Below, piece by piece: positions 11,512 through 19,838 of a DNA stretch of 64,000 bases. Origin of the DNA: Ralstonia pickettii (GTDB lineage Bacteria; Pseudomonadota; Gammaproteobacteria; Burkholderiales; Burkholderiaceae). The translations under genes were made by a program, and so were the position numbers. Under the pieces are notes generated by a model that saw nothing but the letters and a program-made list of their open reading frames with translations, was not told the origin of the DNA and did no database searches. Within the stretch, counting starts at the first letter, position 1, and every line of letters starts with the position of its first letter. The stretch spans positions 1 through 64,000 of the forward strand of contig NZ_CP104381.1 in assembly GCF_030582395.1 (NCBI RefSeq), read 5' to 3'.

Positions 11512-12309
11512 TTACTGCGGTGTGGATAACTCTTCGTTTTCTGCCTCCCTTGAGCCCTTTCGACGGGCTGGCCTAGCCTTCGCCGAGCTGGTCTTGAAGC
11601 GCCACGACTCGTTGCCGGTTTCAACGATGTGGCAGTGATGCGTGAGGCGGTCGAGCAGCGCCGTGGTCATCTTGGCATCGCCGAACACGCTGGCCCACTC
11701 CCCGAAGCTCAGGTTGGTCGTGATCACCACGCTGGTGCGTTCGTACAGCTTCGAGAGCAGGTGGAACAGTAGCGCGCCGGCGGTCTGGCTGAACGGAAGG
11801 TAGCCCAGTTCGTCGAGGATCACCAGATCGACATGCATAAGCCGGTGCGCGAGCTGTCCGTGCTTGCCGGCAGCTTTTTCCAACTCCAGTGTGTTGGCCA
11901 GTTCGACCGTCGAGAAGTAGCGCACGCGCCTGCCGTGACGCTGGATGGCCTCGATGCCGATGGCGGTTGCCAGATGCGTCTTGCCGGTGCCCGGCCCGCC
12001 GATGAGCACGACGTTGTGTGCGCTGTCGAGGAACTTCATCTGGTACAGATCCCGGATCAGCCCTTCGTCGACACGGGCCTGCGCGAAGTCGAAGCCCTTC
12101 AGGTCGCGGTGCGCCGGGAACCGGGCGACGGCCATCTGGTAGGCAATCGAGCGAACCTCGCGTTCAGCACCTTCGGCCATCAGCAATTGCTCCATGAAGC
12201 GCTCGGGATCGAACTCGGTATGTCGGGACTGCGCGTACAGTTCAGTCCAGCCGCTGGCCATGCCGTGCAGCTTGAGTGCCTTGAGGCGGGCAACGATCTC
12301 ATTGGACAT
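11512..12309 (-). CDS. istB: IS21 helper ATPase IstB
   Basis: IstB is the DnaC/DnaA-like AAA+ ATPase that selects targets and stimulates IstA. The 265-aa protein has Walker [12 protein letters not shown] and Walker [13 protein letters not shown], and the helical N-terminal IS21 domain. ATG at 12309 has GGAG seven bases upstream. The gene overlaps the end of istA by 11 bases, as usual for the istAB pair. The C-terminus has a short Lys/Arg/Glu-rich tail. Confidence 0.95.
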   Translation of the reverse strand: MSNEIVARLKALKLHGMASGWTELYAQSRHTEFDPERFMEQLLMAEGAEREVRSIAYQMAVARFPAHRDLKGFDFAQARVDEGLIRDLYQMKFLDSAHNVVLIGGPGTGKTHLATAIGIEAIQRHGRRVRYFSTVELANTLELEKAAGKHGQLAHRLMHVDLVILDELGYLPFSQTAGALLFHLLSKLYERTSVVITTNLSFGEWASVFGDAKMTTALLDRLTHHCHIVETGNESWRFKTSSAKARPARRKGSREAENEELSTPQ

Positions 12310-13810
12310 GCTGGTTCTCCGGTGCGCGCAGACGTTCATAGCGGTTCACATCCGCGACAGGTTCTTCGGTCAGGCTGAGCGTGGTGGCGGCCACGATCCG
12401 GTGCTGCGCCGGCGCTTTCAGCCGGCTCAGCACGTTGAGCACGTGATCACTGCTGGGCCGCCCTGAGTCGAGCGCGGCTTGCACCGCCACCAGCACGGCA
12501 TCCAGGCCGTGTTCGCGAACGGCGGACAGCACCTGCGTCATCACACGGTCGCCACCGGCGTGCTTGAGTAGATGCCCCTGAAGCTCCTGGAGAGGCTGCG
12601 GCATCGTGGCAAACGGCGCACCGTTGCGAAGCGCGCCTGGCTTGCGCTCGACCAGCGTGATGTAGTGCTGCCAGTCGTAGAACGTCAGGTACCGCTCGAA
12701 GCTGCGTTCGTGACGAGCTATCTCGCGACCGTCGGCAACGACGCTCAGCAGCGCCGGATAGCACCGCACGCTCACGAGCTGGTTCACGAACTCGGTCGGC
12801 ACGCTGTAGCGGTTGCGCTGGAAGTGGATCAGTCCCGTCGAGGACACCCGCAGGAACTGCTCGACGTAGCCGTCGAACGGGCGCGGGTTCGGCATCAGCC
12901 GGGGGCGTTCGTCCTGCAGCACATCCTCGACCATCAACTCGGGCCACTGCGGATGTGGTGCCCGCCATGCCTGCCGACACTGGTCGGCCACCCAGTCGTT
13001 CAACGCCGCCAGGGAAGCCCAGCGCCGTTGGGCCGCTTCGTGCCAGATCTGCCTGCGCCGGTCCTGCACGTTCTTCTCGACGATGCCTTTCTCCCAGCCC
13101 GAGGCCCGGTTGCAGAACTCCGGCTCGAACAGGTAGTGGCCGCACATCGCCTCGAAGCGGGCGTTGACCGTGCGCTCCTTGCCACGGCCAACCTTGTCCA
13201 CCGCCGTCTTCATGTTGTCGTAGATGCCTCGGCGTGGCACACCGCCAAACGCGGCAAACGCCTTGGCGTGCGCGTCGAACAACATCTCGTGGCTTTGCGT
13301 GGGATAGGCGACCAGCCAGAACGCGCGGCTGGCGTTCAGCTTCACATGGGCGACTTCAAGACGTCGGCGCAGCCCGCCGACGAAGACATACTCGCAGCTC
13401 CAGTCGAACTGGAACGCTTCACCTGGCTCGAAGGCCAGCGGCACGAACGCTTTGCGTCGGGGAGCCTGGGCTTGTTGCTCTCGCCAGCGCCGAGCGAACT
13501 CGCTCACCCGCGTGTAGCTTCCGCTGTAGCCCTGTGCCCGGATCGCTTCAAACATGAAGCGCGCCGTGCGGCGCTCACGCTTCGGACGATGGCTGTCGGT
13601 GCGCAGCCATTCCTCAAGCTGCCCCGCCCATTCGTCCACCACGCTCGGACTGACCCGCTTCGGGTACTTCGGCTCCGTCGCTTCTGGCTCTCGCAGCCAC
13701 GACCGCACCGTGTTCCGGGACAACCCCGTTCGCCGTGCAATTTCCCGCAACGGCACCTTCTCGCGGAAATACATCCGCCTGATCTTGGCCAACATGCCCA
13801 CCGTGATCAC
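12299..13810 (-). CDS. istA: IS21 transposase IstA
   Basis: IstA is the DDE-family transposase that cuts and joins IS21 ends. The 503-aa product has an N-terminal helix-turn-helix ([18 protein letters not shown], about residues 22-39), the rve integrase core with [14 protein letters not shown] and [11 protein letters not shown] supplying the D, D and E, and a C-terminal Mu-transposase-like domain. Full length and undamaged. A small palindrome GCTCA/TGAGC lies just upstream near the right end. Confidence 0.96.
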   Translation of the reverse strand: MITVGMLAKIRRMYFREKVPLREIARRTGLSRNTVRSWLREPEATEPKYPKRVSPSVVDEWAGQLEEWLRTDSHRPKRERRTARFMFEAIRAQGYSGSYTRVSEFARRWREQQAQAPRRKAFVPLAFEPGEAFQFDWSCEYVFVGGLRRRLEVAHVKLNASRAFWLVAYPTQSHEMLFDAHAKAFAAFGGVPRRGIYDNMKTAVDKVGRGKERTVNARFEAMCGHYLFEPEFCNRASGWEKGIVEKNVQDRRRQIWHEAAQRRWASLAALNDWVADQCRQAWRAPHPQWPELMVEDVLQDERPRLMPNPRPFDGYVEQFLRVSSTGLIHFQRNRYSVPTEFVNQLVSVRCYPALLSVVADGREIARHERSFERYLTFYDWQHYITLVERKPGALRNGAPFATMPQPLQELQGHLLKHAGGDRVMTQVLSAVREHGLDAVLVAVQAALDSGRPSSDHVLNVLSRLKAPAQHRIVAATTLSLTEEPVADVNRYERLRAPENQHVQ

Positions 13811-13915
13811 CTCCGTATCCCCTGCTCAAAAAATGAGCAGAACATTCAATCACGTGGGTCAAATTTCGATGCAAATCACCCCGCCAGGTGGGTCAATTCT
13901 GCTCGCGCGTTAACA

Positions 13916-13921
13916 TCATCT
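13916..13921. repeat. Right target-site duplication TCATCT
   Basis: An exact copy of the bases at 11435-11440, directly after the CA end of the IS21 element. Confidence 0.9.
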
Positions 13922-14509
13922 GCCTATGAGCTCGGTAGGTACATGGACCAGGTCTTTGTTGACTGTGAGGATCGTCTGATCTCTCGGAACCATGGTTTGT
14001 GGTCTTGGCTCGCTCTTTTCTATTTTGATCAGTTGTGCAAGCCGGATGGCGCGGGCATCCGTAAGCCACTTGAAGACGCGGTTTATGTCCTGGAAGAGAG
14101 ATTCAGCTTTCGCAGGTACTACCGGCATGCTGTGCGGACGCCGTGGCTAGCAGTTAAAGCGCACGGGGAGCACGCAAAGGTGCTGTTACTCACCAGCGGC
14201 AAGGGAACCCGAACAGATATCAATGAGCAGCTGGGCGCTTACCAGCATCTGTTTGCTAACCGGACAATTATTGCTTCCGCGTATGCGATGTACTTTGACA
14301 AGGACCTGCAGAAACCTAGGAGAGGGGCAGGAGGAAAGAGTGGCGGCTCAGCTCGAAGACTTGCCAGCATCGCACGTCAACTGGAATTGACGTATGACTT
14401 GGAGGATTGCACTCCGGCGAACTTTCTTAATTTGCTCCCGAGGGAGTTCGCCACGTGGGTGAAGCACGCCAGTCCTACTGTATGACGGTGGGACCAAGAC
14501 TGCAGACAG

Positions 14510-16060
14510 TCAATTCCGGGTGGAATCGATAAAGTCCAGCACGACCTCAGCGATTTGCCGCGCAAGATAGGGCGGGACGGCATTGCCAACTTGCCAGTAC
14601 TGCTGGGTCCGATTTCCTTCAAAGAAATAGTTGTCAGGAAACGTTTGGAGCCGTGCTGCCTCTCGAACCGTGAGAGCGCGGCACTGTGACGGATCTGGGT
14701 GAATATAGTAGTGGCCGTCCTTCGCGATATGCGAAACCACTGTAGTGGACGGTTGCCCCCCGAGCTGCACGCGAAAACGATCGACAAAGGGCACTTCTGC
14801 GGCGGTCATATTGCCGTGCTTGGGTAGCAATCGGCCAGGGAAATCGGGGAGCCTCGGCGACCAGCCACAAACGTCGGCGAAAGACGATGCAAACATGTAT
14901 CGCGCAAGATCGGAGCGCATGTGCTTGCGGGTCTCGTGCTGGATCACGCCACCGAGTTTTGAGTCAAGTACCCAATCACGCAGCTGTGCCGGCATCTTTT
15001 CTGCACTGGTCGAGCCAGATAGAAACAGCCCCCCGAAAGCGCGATGACGTTTTGCCGCTTCAACCGCTCGAGATATGCGCATCTCAATGTTCGTGCGGTG
15101 AGGCACGCGCCATCCTTTCAGTCCCGCAATTGTTTCTGCCAATGCGGACAACCACGCATCATGGCTATCCTCTTCGCGCGAGAGGCGGCTTCGAAGCGCC
15201 GGCAGTCCTGCAAGTGCTTGATTCACACTGATCTGTGTCGGAGCCGGCTTAAGCGAAAAGCGGCCCTCTCGCGCAAGGAGCTTGGCACCCGCGGATGCCA
15301 AGTCCTTCCTGATGCCAAAAAGGATGACACGATGTCTTGCCTGCGGAAGACCATAGTTTTCAGACTTGATCAGGTAGTCATTTGGTTCCAGGTTGTCTCC
15401 GTGAGTGACAAAGGAACGAATCAGGTATTCATGGCCGTTCCCCGGCGAACGCAGGTCGGCAAGGATGCGGTCGAATATGGGCGAGCCGCCATGCTGAGAG
15501 GTCAGCATCCCTTTGACGTTCTCCATGACAAACACAGCCGGGCCGAACTCGCGCAGGATGCGTAGGTATTCCGTGTAAAGGAAGTGTCGTTTGTCTGCCT
15601 CGAATTTCTCGGGGTCTTTTGGCCTCAGCCGCGAGCGCCCTGCCAGTGAGTACGCTTGGCACGGCGGGCCGCCAATGAGCACCCACTCTCTTTCTGAGCC
15701 GAGTGCTTCCTTGATCCAGCTGTCAATCTCGGCGTGTGGCGTCACCCCTAGCTCTGCGCAACGGGCCTCTCCGGCTGCTTCGCGCGCTTGATCCGAAATT
15801 GTGGGGTGCGCAAATAGTTCTTGGCGGGAAATATTGCCGCGCAAATAGTCGTAGTAGCAATCCGGGATCGCGTTTGGTGGAAGGGCACGGAAGAGGGCAC
15901 GCAACGAGAGAGTTCGATGTGCGATCTCTTCTTTCTCGATTGAGACTTTGACTTCGAATCGTCGTTTGCCGTTTCGGCCGATGATCGACGAGAAACCCTC
16001 CCCAAGCCCTCCTGGCCCCGCGAATAAATCAATTACGGGTATCGAGCGTTCACGCGTCAT
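14510..16060 (-). CDS. C5-cytosine DNA methyltransferase (Dcm type)
   Basis: This enzyme transfers a methyl group from SAM to C5 of cytosine in a specific DNA sequence. The 516-aa protein has all main motifs in order: I DLFAGPGGLG (11-20), IV GGPPCQ with catalytic C134, VI MENVKGM with E180, VIII QARHRV (240-245), a target-recognition region about 280-430, IX LTVREAARLQTFPDNY, and X QVGNAVPP. ATG at 16060 is chosen because homology begins just after it; an upstream extension to 16312 has no family support. It is convergent with the broken DUF6339-like gene (24-base gap). With vsr it forms the usual modification plus mismatch-protection pair. Recognition site cannot be read from sequence. Confidence 0.95.
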   Translation of the reverse strand: MTRERSIPVIDLFAGPGGLGEGFSSIIGRNGKRRFEVKVSIEKEEIAHRTLSLRALFRALPPNAIPDCYYDYLRGNISRQELFAHPTISDQAREAAGEARCAELGVTPHAEIDSWIKEALGSEREWVLIGGPPCQAYSLAGRSRLRPKDPEKFEADKRHFLYTEYLRILREFGPAVFVMENVKGMLTSQHGGSPIFDRILADLRSPGNGHEYLIRSFVTHGDNLEPNDYLIKSENYGLPQARHRVILFGIRKDLASAGAKLLAREGRFSLKPAPTQISVNQALAGLPALRSRLSREEDSHDAWLSALAETIAGLKGWRVPHRTNIEMRISRAVEAAKRHRAFGGLFLSGSTSAEKMPAQLRDWVLDSKLGGVIQHETRKHMRSDLARYMFASSFADVCGWSPRLPDFPGRLLPKHGNMTAAEVPFVDRFRVQLGGQPSTTVVSHIAKDGHYYIHPDPSQCRALTVREAARLQTFPDNYFFEGNRTQQYWQVGNAVPPYLARQIAEVVLDFIDSTRN

Positions 16061-16300
16061 TTTTTCTGTCTGGCTATGCGAGTGCAAAACCCGGCTGGAC
16101 GCCGGGGTGTCGTAGTTTATCAGGGGGGCGAATTCCCCACCGCATTGCCTATAACCTTGGGAAAGGGGGCTCTGGTGGTTCACAACTAGATTGCCGGCAC
16201 CTTGTGCAAGGGGGCGTAGCCTGGTGCAGGCGGCGAGTACGTGGTTGGAGCAACGTACAAGGTTCGCCTCGGATGGCGACGCTAGCCGCTCCATCAACAG

Positions 16301-16324
16301 AGAACCGCCCAAAGGGCGGCTCTC
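16301..16324 (-). terminator. Hairpin after the 156-aa gene
   Basis: CCGCCC-AAA-GGGCGG with flanking AGA/TCT pairs lies 25 bases past the end of the minus-strand gene at 16350. The following U-rich tract is poor, so terminator strength is uncertain. Confidence 0.5.
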
Positions 16325-16349
16325 TTCAATCCATCAACAACCAATCACC

Positions 16350-16820
16350 TCACTGCGCAGTCTCCTCCGCCTTCTTCCTCGGCCTCCGACTAAACCGAGT
16401 CGACAGCGCCCGACGCGCCCCCTCCAGTCCTTCGCCCTTGCCCGCAACCTTCAAGTACGTGTAACCCTCCAGCGCGGCCGACATCAAATCGCTACCCATT
16501 GCTAGCTGCGAATCACGCATCCGTTCCAGCAGCTTGTCCATGCGGGCGACGCGCGGGCGCAGGGTGTCAAAGCCCGTTAGGTCACGGCGCATTTCCTGCA
16601 GGCTGAAGTTGCCCGGCAGCACGCCAGGGTTGTTGCTGAGCAGTTCCAAGGCTTCGCGGCAGAACGCTTCTGACTTGTGGCCCATCTTCATGAGCTTGCT
16701 GCGTTGTTCGGTCGACAGGCCAATCAGGCCGACGAGCTTTTCTTCCAGGGTCTTCAGGGCGCCATCAATGGCGGTTACGTCGGTGGCGCTGAGTTGAAAC
16801 GAAATCAGGTTTTGAGACAT
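16350..16820 (-). CDS. Conserved 156-aa helical protein, function unknown
   Basis: An all-helical protein with the pattern LEEKL..L..L..EQR.KL.KMGHKSEAF..EALELL..NP, a family I have seen in several bacterial phyla without a known function. The C-terminal 20 residues are strongly basic (RFSRRPRKKA). No signal peptide or membrane segment. ATG at 16820 begins MSQNLISF and is preceded by a purine-rich stretch (AGAAGG). It is followed by a GC-rich hairpin. It may belong to the chromosome rather than to either neighbouring mobile region. Confidence 0.75.
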   Translation of the reverse strand: MSQNLISFQLSATDVTAIDGALKTLEEKLVGLIGLSTEQRSKLMKMGHKSEAFCREALELLSNNPGVLPGNFSLQEMRRDLTGFDTLRPRVARMDKLLERMRDSQLAMGSDLMSAALEGYTYLKVAGKGEGLEGARRALSTRFSRRPRKKAEETAQ

Positions 16821-17022
16821 TGAAATCCTTCTAAAGCAGCTATCAGTGTCATGCCGGTCGGCACGACACGGAGATGTTGGGCAACGTTGCTGCGTATCTC
16901 AATGCCACGCACAATTTTTGACGGAAAGGGGTCGCGCATTACACGGCGCGCACCGTTTCACCGCGTCGGCGTTCGTGCTTTGAGCGAGAGACTTAGCCCT
17001 CGCACTTTGAGTGTTGGAGAGT

Positions 17023-17316
17023 GAAGCTCCAGTGTTTAACACTGACGCTCCAGTGTCTGAGGGTGAAGCTCCAGTGTTTGACACTGACGCTCCAGTGTCT
17101 GAGAGTGAAGCTCCAGTGTTAAACACTGACGCTCCAGCGTCTGAGGGTGAAGCTCCAGTGTTTAACACTGACGCTTCAGTGTCCGAGGGTGAAGCTCCAG
17201 TGTTTAACACTGACGCTTCAGTGTCCGAGGGTGAAGCTCCAGTGTTTAACACTGACGCTCCAGTGTCTGAGGGTGAAGCTCCAGTGTTTTACCCTGGCGC
17301 TTCACTGTCAGAGAGT
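17023..17316. repeat. Seven tandem 42-bp repeats with embedded palindromes
   Basis: GAAGCTCCAGTGTTT recurs at 17023, 17065, 17107, 17149, 17191, 17233 and 17275, a strict 42-base period with few substitutions; the last copy is degenerate. Most copies contain the perfect palindrome CAGTGTTTAACACTG. Because 42 is divisible by three, the array is open on both strands (14-residue repeats such as NTDAPVSEGEAPVF), but no ribosome binding site or non-repetitive coding sequence supports a gene. It is probably a variable-number repeat with hairpin potential. Confidence 0.9.
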
Positions 17317-17420
17317 GGAGCGTGACCTTCTGACCGCCACTGCGCGCGAATCAATAATCCAACTTTCCCCGCCTCCCCGGTCGCTATAATTGCTCGCGCT
17401 GCTGCTCCAACGGCAGCCGG

Positions 17421-17621
17421 GTCTGGCGATCCGTGGTTTTTCCAAGAGGGGCTGATGTCATGCACGGTCAGCCCCGAGCACTTGCTCGCGCGTTTTATGG
17501 CGGGCCGGGTGGGGAGACCTTCGGGTCTGCCGGTTTTCTTGGAGCCGGTTCGCCAGCCTCGCCGTCGGGCCCGCCACCTCGTCTGGCGACGAATGACGGG
17601 TCTCTTATTTAATCCAAGAGG
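17421..17621 (+). ncRNA. C4-like structured RNA candidate
   Basis: GGCGGGCC (17499-17506) can pair with GGCCCGCC (17568-17575), enclosing a UUCG-tetraloop hairpin AGACC-TTCG-GGTCT (17515-17528) and a CCGG...CCGG arm (17530-17548). The result is a multi-branched fold. The flanks are direct repeats: GTCTGGCGA at 17421-17429 and 17581-17589, and TCCAAGAGG at 17441-17449 and 17613-17621. This layout resembles the C4/CI antisense immunity RNAs of phages P1 and P4 as I remember them. Candidate only. Confidence 0.5.
17460..17612 (+). CDS. Possible 50-aa leader ORF across the folded RNA
   Basis: ATG at 17460 has the ribosome binding site AAGAGGGG and nearly the same initiation context (CCAAGAGG...GTCATG) as the 122-aa gene that starts 15 bases after its stop. 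It encodes a Gly/Pro/Ala-rich peptide starting MHGQPRALARAF with no domain. Translation through it would disrupt the RNA fold, so it may be a leader or coupling ORF. The resemblance of start contexts is seen; the role is inferred. Confidence 0.35.
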   Translation: MHGQPRALARAFYGGPGGETFGSAGFLGAGSPASPSGPPPRLATNDGSLI

Positions 17622-17626
17622 CTGTC

Positions 17627-17995
17627 ATGACTGCAAATCACAGCGGGCACCGCCCCGCGTCCTATCCGTCTCCACCCGAACCACCCACGCACGCGCCCAC
17701 GTCATCCGACACAGGTAGGCTCACCAAAAACCGCACCTACCTGAACGGCGCCATCGCAGCGCAGGCGTATCTCAAGCGCACGCGAACCGCCATGCGCAGC
17801 CACGGCCAATGCCGCCCGGGCATGCTGCGTGAAGAGCTTCAACACCTCTCCGCACACGCGTTCCCGCCGGCTTTTATCAAGGGCTTTATGGATGCGATTG
17901 ATGCGTACGTATCGATGTCGCTCGGAGGCCGCGATGTCGATCCGCAATCGTGGGACGTGCTAGCCGCCATAGAGCGGCGTGGCTACAGCCAATAA
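17627..17995 (+). CDS. 122-aa protein of unknown function
   Basis: No family recognised. The first 30 residues are Pro/Ser/His-rich and probably disordered, followed by a helical region that includes NRTYLNGAIAAQAYLKRTRTAM (about 34-55) and a C-terminal region ending AAIERRGYSQ. ATG at 17627 has AAGAGG nine bases upstream. It lies directly after the C4-like RNA candidate and would be its natural regulatory target. A 9-bp hairpin (18008-18032) separates it from the convergent RepB-like gene. Confidence 0.65.
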   Translation: MTANHSGHRPASYPSPPEPPTHAPTSSDTGRLTKNRTYLNGAIAAQAYLKRTRTAMRSHGQCRPGMLREELQHLSAHAFPPAFIKGFMDAIDAYVSMSLGGRDVDPQSWDVLAAIERRGYSQ

Positions 17996-18007
17996 CAACA
18001 GATTGAC

Positions 18008-18032
18008 GCATTCCCGTGACGGGCGGGAATGC
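18008..18032. terminator. Hairpin between convergent genes
   Basis: GCATTCCCG and CGGGAATGC form a perfect 9-bp stem with a seven-base loop. No T tract follows, so it may be only a weak terminator or an RNA-end stabiliser. Confidence 0.4.
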
Positions 18033-18060
18033 CAACAGAGGCAGTGGTTCAGCGCCCTGT

Positions 18061-18939
18061 TCAGGCCTCCAGCGACACTGACCGTGTCAAGGTCTCAAAT
18101 TCACGTAAAACATCAGGGTGCTTTTGGGACAGAAACCGAAACACCGCTTCGTTACCCACCAATTTGGTGAGGTATCCCTTAGCGAGGACCAGATTCAAGA
18201 CGTCTTGTCCGTAGGACTGCTCGACCAACTTGAGCTGGCCTTGCAGGTTCCCCATCTCGCGCTCCATCTTTGCCATTTGCTCAGCGGTGACACCGCCCAA
18301 CTTGCGCGGCTTGCTCTCATGTAGCAGCAGATTGCTTGGCGTGGCCGCAACTAGCGCCTGTGCATACGAAACCGTGATGTTGTTCGCCGCGATCATCAGT
18401 TCGACGCACTCGATCTGACGAGTGGGCTTCAGCTTGCGGAGCACGGCGCCCAAGTTGGGTGAGAAGTGAAAGTCCTTCAGCAGTTCTGCGGCTTCCGGGC
18501 AAACGCCATTGAGCAGCGCCGCGTGCATGATGATGTGCCGAACATCGACGTTCAGCGCCTTGGCCAGCTTTTCGCGAGGCACACCGCGCTCCAGCGCGCG
18601 CCGAATCATGAAGTGCACCTGAATCGTGCTCACCCGGTTCAGTCTGTTGTTGTACGTATAGCCTTCGTCATCGGTGGCAACCAGACAAGGCGCATCCACG
18701 AACTCCAATTCCCTCAGCGCAGCGAGTCGGATATGACCATCAAGCAAGATGTGCAGTCCACTGGCTTTGTCGGGTTTGCCCACGCTCAACGGCTCGATCA
18801 TGCCGATCGCCTCAATGGACGACAGAATCTGTTTGAACTTCGCAGATTGCTGGAGGCCCTCGGGAGTCTTGCGCGACGGCAGAATGTTCTCAAGCGGCAG
18901 CGTCAGTGGCCGAGGGATGAACCCGAGCAGATCGGTCAT
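18061..18939 (-). CDS. RepB-type plasmid partition / ParB-like protein
   Basis: A 292-aa protein with a ParB N-terminal nuclease-like domain (LPLENILPSRK near the start, LLDGHIRLAALRE around residues 66-78), a helix-turn-helix region near 125-150 (REKLAKALNVDVRHI) and a C-terminal RepB-like region with a coiled-coil segment (AEQMAKMEREMGNLQ). It starts within the end of the upstream ParB gene (ATGA overlap), third in a coupled recombinase-ParB-RepB operon. In plasmids such proteins bind centromere-like sites; no parA ATPase is nearby, so a partition role is doubtful and regulation of the recombinase module is an alternative. Confidence 0.8.
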   Translation of the reverse strand: MTDLLGFIPRPLTLPLENILPSRKTPEGLQQSAKFKQILSSIEAIGMIEPLSVGKPDKASGLHILLDGHIRLAALRELEFVDAPCLVATDDEGYTYNNRLNRVSTIQVHFMIRRALERGVPREKLAKALNVDVRHIIMHAALLNGVCPEAAELLKDFHFSPNLGAVLRKLKPTRQIECVELMIAANNITVSYAQALVAATPSNLLLHESKPRKLGGVTAEQMAKMEREMGNLQGQLKLVEQSYGQDVLNLVLAKGYLTKLVGNEAVFRFLSQKHPDVLREFETLTRSVSLEA

Positions 18940-19838
18940 GAGGTATGACCCCCCGGCCAGACTCGATCAGAGAGGTATTTGGGGAGCGTGTCCAAACGCT
19001 CGGCGCGGAGCAACACCGTGAAGCTCTCATCGAGCATCAATTCCCGCAGGGCTTCAACGACGAAAAGCAGCCGTTGTTGTGCTGTCTCCGCCTTTCTGAC
19101 AAGCAGTTTCTGACGTTCGACTTCTTTCTGGTAATTGCGCACCAAACTGGATGTCGTTACCTCAGCCGGCTTGCGAGGCGCGCTGCGCGCCAAGGTCTTT
19201 CCGAGTGCCTGCCGCCGCTCGATAACGCGGCGGGCGTGCAGCAATTGGTGACCTCTCAACTGGCCGGTCTCATAGGCTTCCTGCAACGCAACTTGTACGG
19301 CACGGTCATTGTTGCCGGCTCCCGAGATGACAAGCGCTGCTGTCAACGGAATGCGCCCCGACTCTACCGCCACAAGTAGGCGCTCTTCACCGCTGCTGAG
19401 GAGTTGCAGGATGCCGTGTACATAGTCCAGTGTCAGTCCGGTTTTCTCAGCGATCGCTTTCTTGTCATAGCCTTGCTCTTGCAGTCGGCCAATACCTGCC
19501 AATAGCTCCAAGGCGTTGCCCTTCCGGCGGGCAATATTTTCGGCCAGGCTCATCACGAAAGCGTCTTCATCGGTGGCCTCCACCACCAGCGCAGGGATAA
19601 AGTTCTCCCCCAACTCTCGGAACGCCTTGAGGCGTCCTTCACCACAGATCAACAGGTAGTGCTCCGCGCCGTCTTGCCCAGGGCGAGGGGTGACAGTAAT
19701 CGGCTTCTTTAAACCGATGGTCTGGATGTTGCGGACGATATCCTCGAACTTCTGTGCGTTCCGGTCCCGGGGGTTAAGCACTTCGATAGTGTCCAGCGGA
19801 ATCATGCGCAGGTCAGGCTTGGCGTGTTTCCTCGTCAT
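18936..19838 (-). CDS. ParB-like protein, middle gene of recombinase operon
   Basis: A 300-aa ParB/Spo0J-type protein: N-terminal domain with IPLDTIEVLNPRDRN and the ParB box ICGEGRLKAFRELGE (about 60-74), the second ParB motif SLAENIARRKGN, a KorB-like helix-turn-helix (KKAIAEKTGLTLDYVHGIL, about 126-144) and a basic C-terminal coiled coil. ATG at 19838 has the perfect ribosome binding site AGGAGGG; longer upstream readings lack support. The start overlaps the recombinase stop (ATGA), and the stop overlaps the next start. Works with its neighbours, probably on DNA sites of the same mobile element (inference). Confidence 0.85.
   Translation of the reverse strand: MTRKHAKPDLRMIPLDTIEVLNPRDRNAQKFEDIVRNIQTIGLKKPITVTPRPGQDGAEHYLLICGEGRLKAFRELGENFIPALVVEATDEDAFVMSLAENIARRKGNALELLAGIGRLQEQGYDKKAIAEKTGLTLDYVHGILQLLSSGEERLLVAVESGRIPLTAALVISGAGNNDRAVQVALQEAYETGQLRGHQLLHARRVIERRQALGKTLARSAPRKPAEVTTSSLVRNYQKEVERQKLLVRKAETAQQRLLFVVEALRELMLDESFTVLLRAERLDTLPKYLSDRVWPGGHTS

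Larger units (their letters stand above)
11441..13915. mobile_element. IS21-family insertion sequence, 2475 bp
   Basis: The ends are TGTTGGCGCG at left and the complement of TGTTAACGCG at right, i.e. TG...CA termini. Each end carries two copies of AAATTTGACCCAC or a close variant (11456-11468 and 11480-11492; complement at 13854-13866 and 13888-13898), the multiple terminal repeats typical of IS21. It carries intact istA and istB on the minus strand and is flanked by TCATCT duplications. All parts look undamaged, suggesting a recent insertion. Confidence 0.95.
11270..14485 (+). pseudogene. DUF6339-like gene split by an IS21 element
   Basis: The coding sequence occupies 11270-11440 and 13922-14485, interrupted by the insertion sequence. 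The left part has a good ribosome binding site (GGGGGAT before ATG) and ends ...LEQRAFSS; the right part resumes AYELGRYMDQVF. Removing the element and one TCATCT copy rejoins the frame exactly to give a 244-aa protein, so the lesion is the insertion alone. The right part contains LWSWLALFYFDQLC, which resembles what I remember of DUF6339 proteins beside C5 methylases and GHKL ATPases. As it stands the left ORF reads into the element and stops at 11638; the right part has no obvious start of its own. Last gene of the ATPase operon, so the system is probably impaired. Confidence 0.85.

Noticed and set aside
12572..13915. Plus-strand ORF running through istA into the DUF6339-like fragment
   Set aside because: The part inside the element is an antisense shadow of istA; only 13922-14485 is real coding sequence.
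17023..17316. CRISPR array
   Set aside because: The repeats are contiguous 42-bp units with no variable spacers, and there are no cas genes.
17011..17325. 104-aa plus-strand ORF and 117-aa minus-strand ORF over the 42-bp repeats
   Set aside because: The frame is open only because the period is divisible by three; no ribosome binding site or unique coding sequence supports either.
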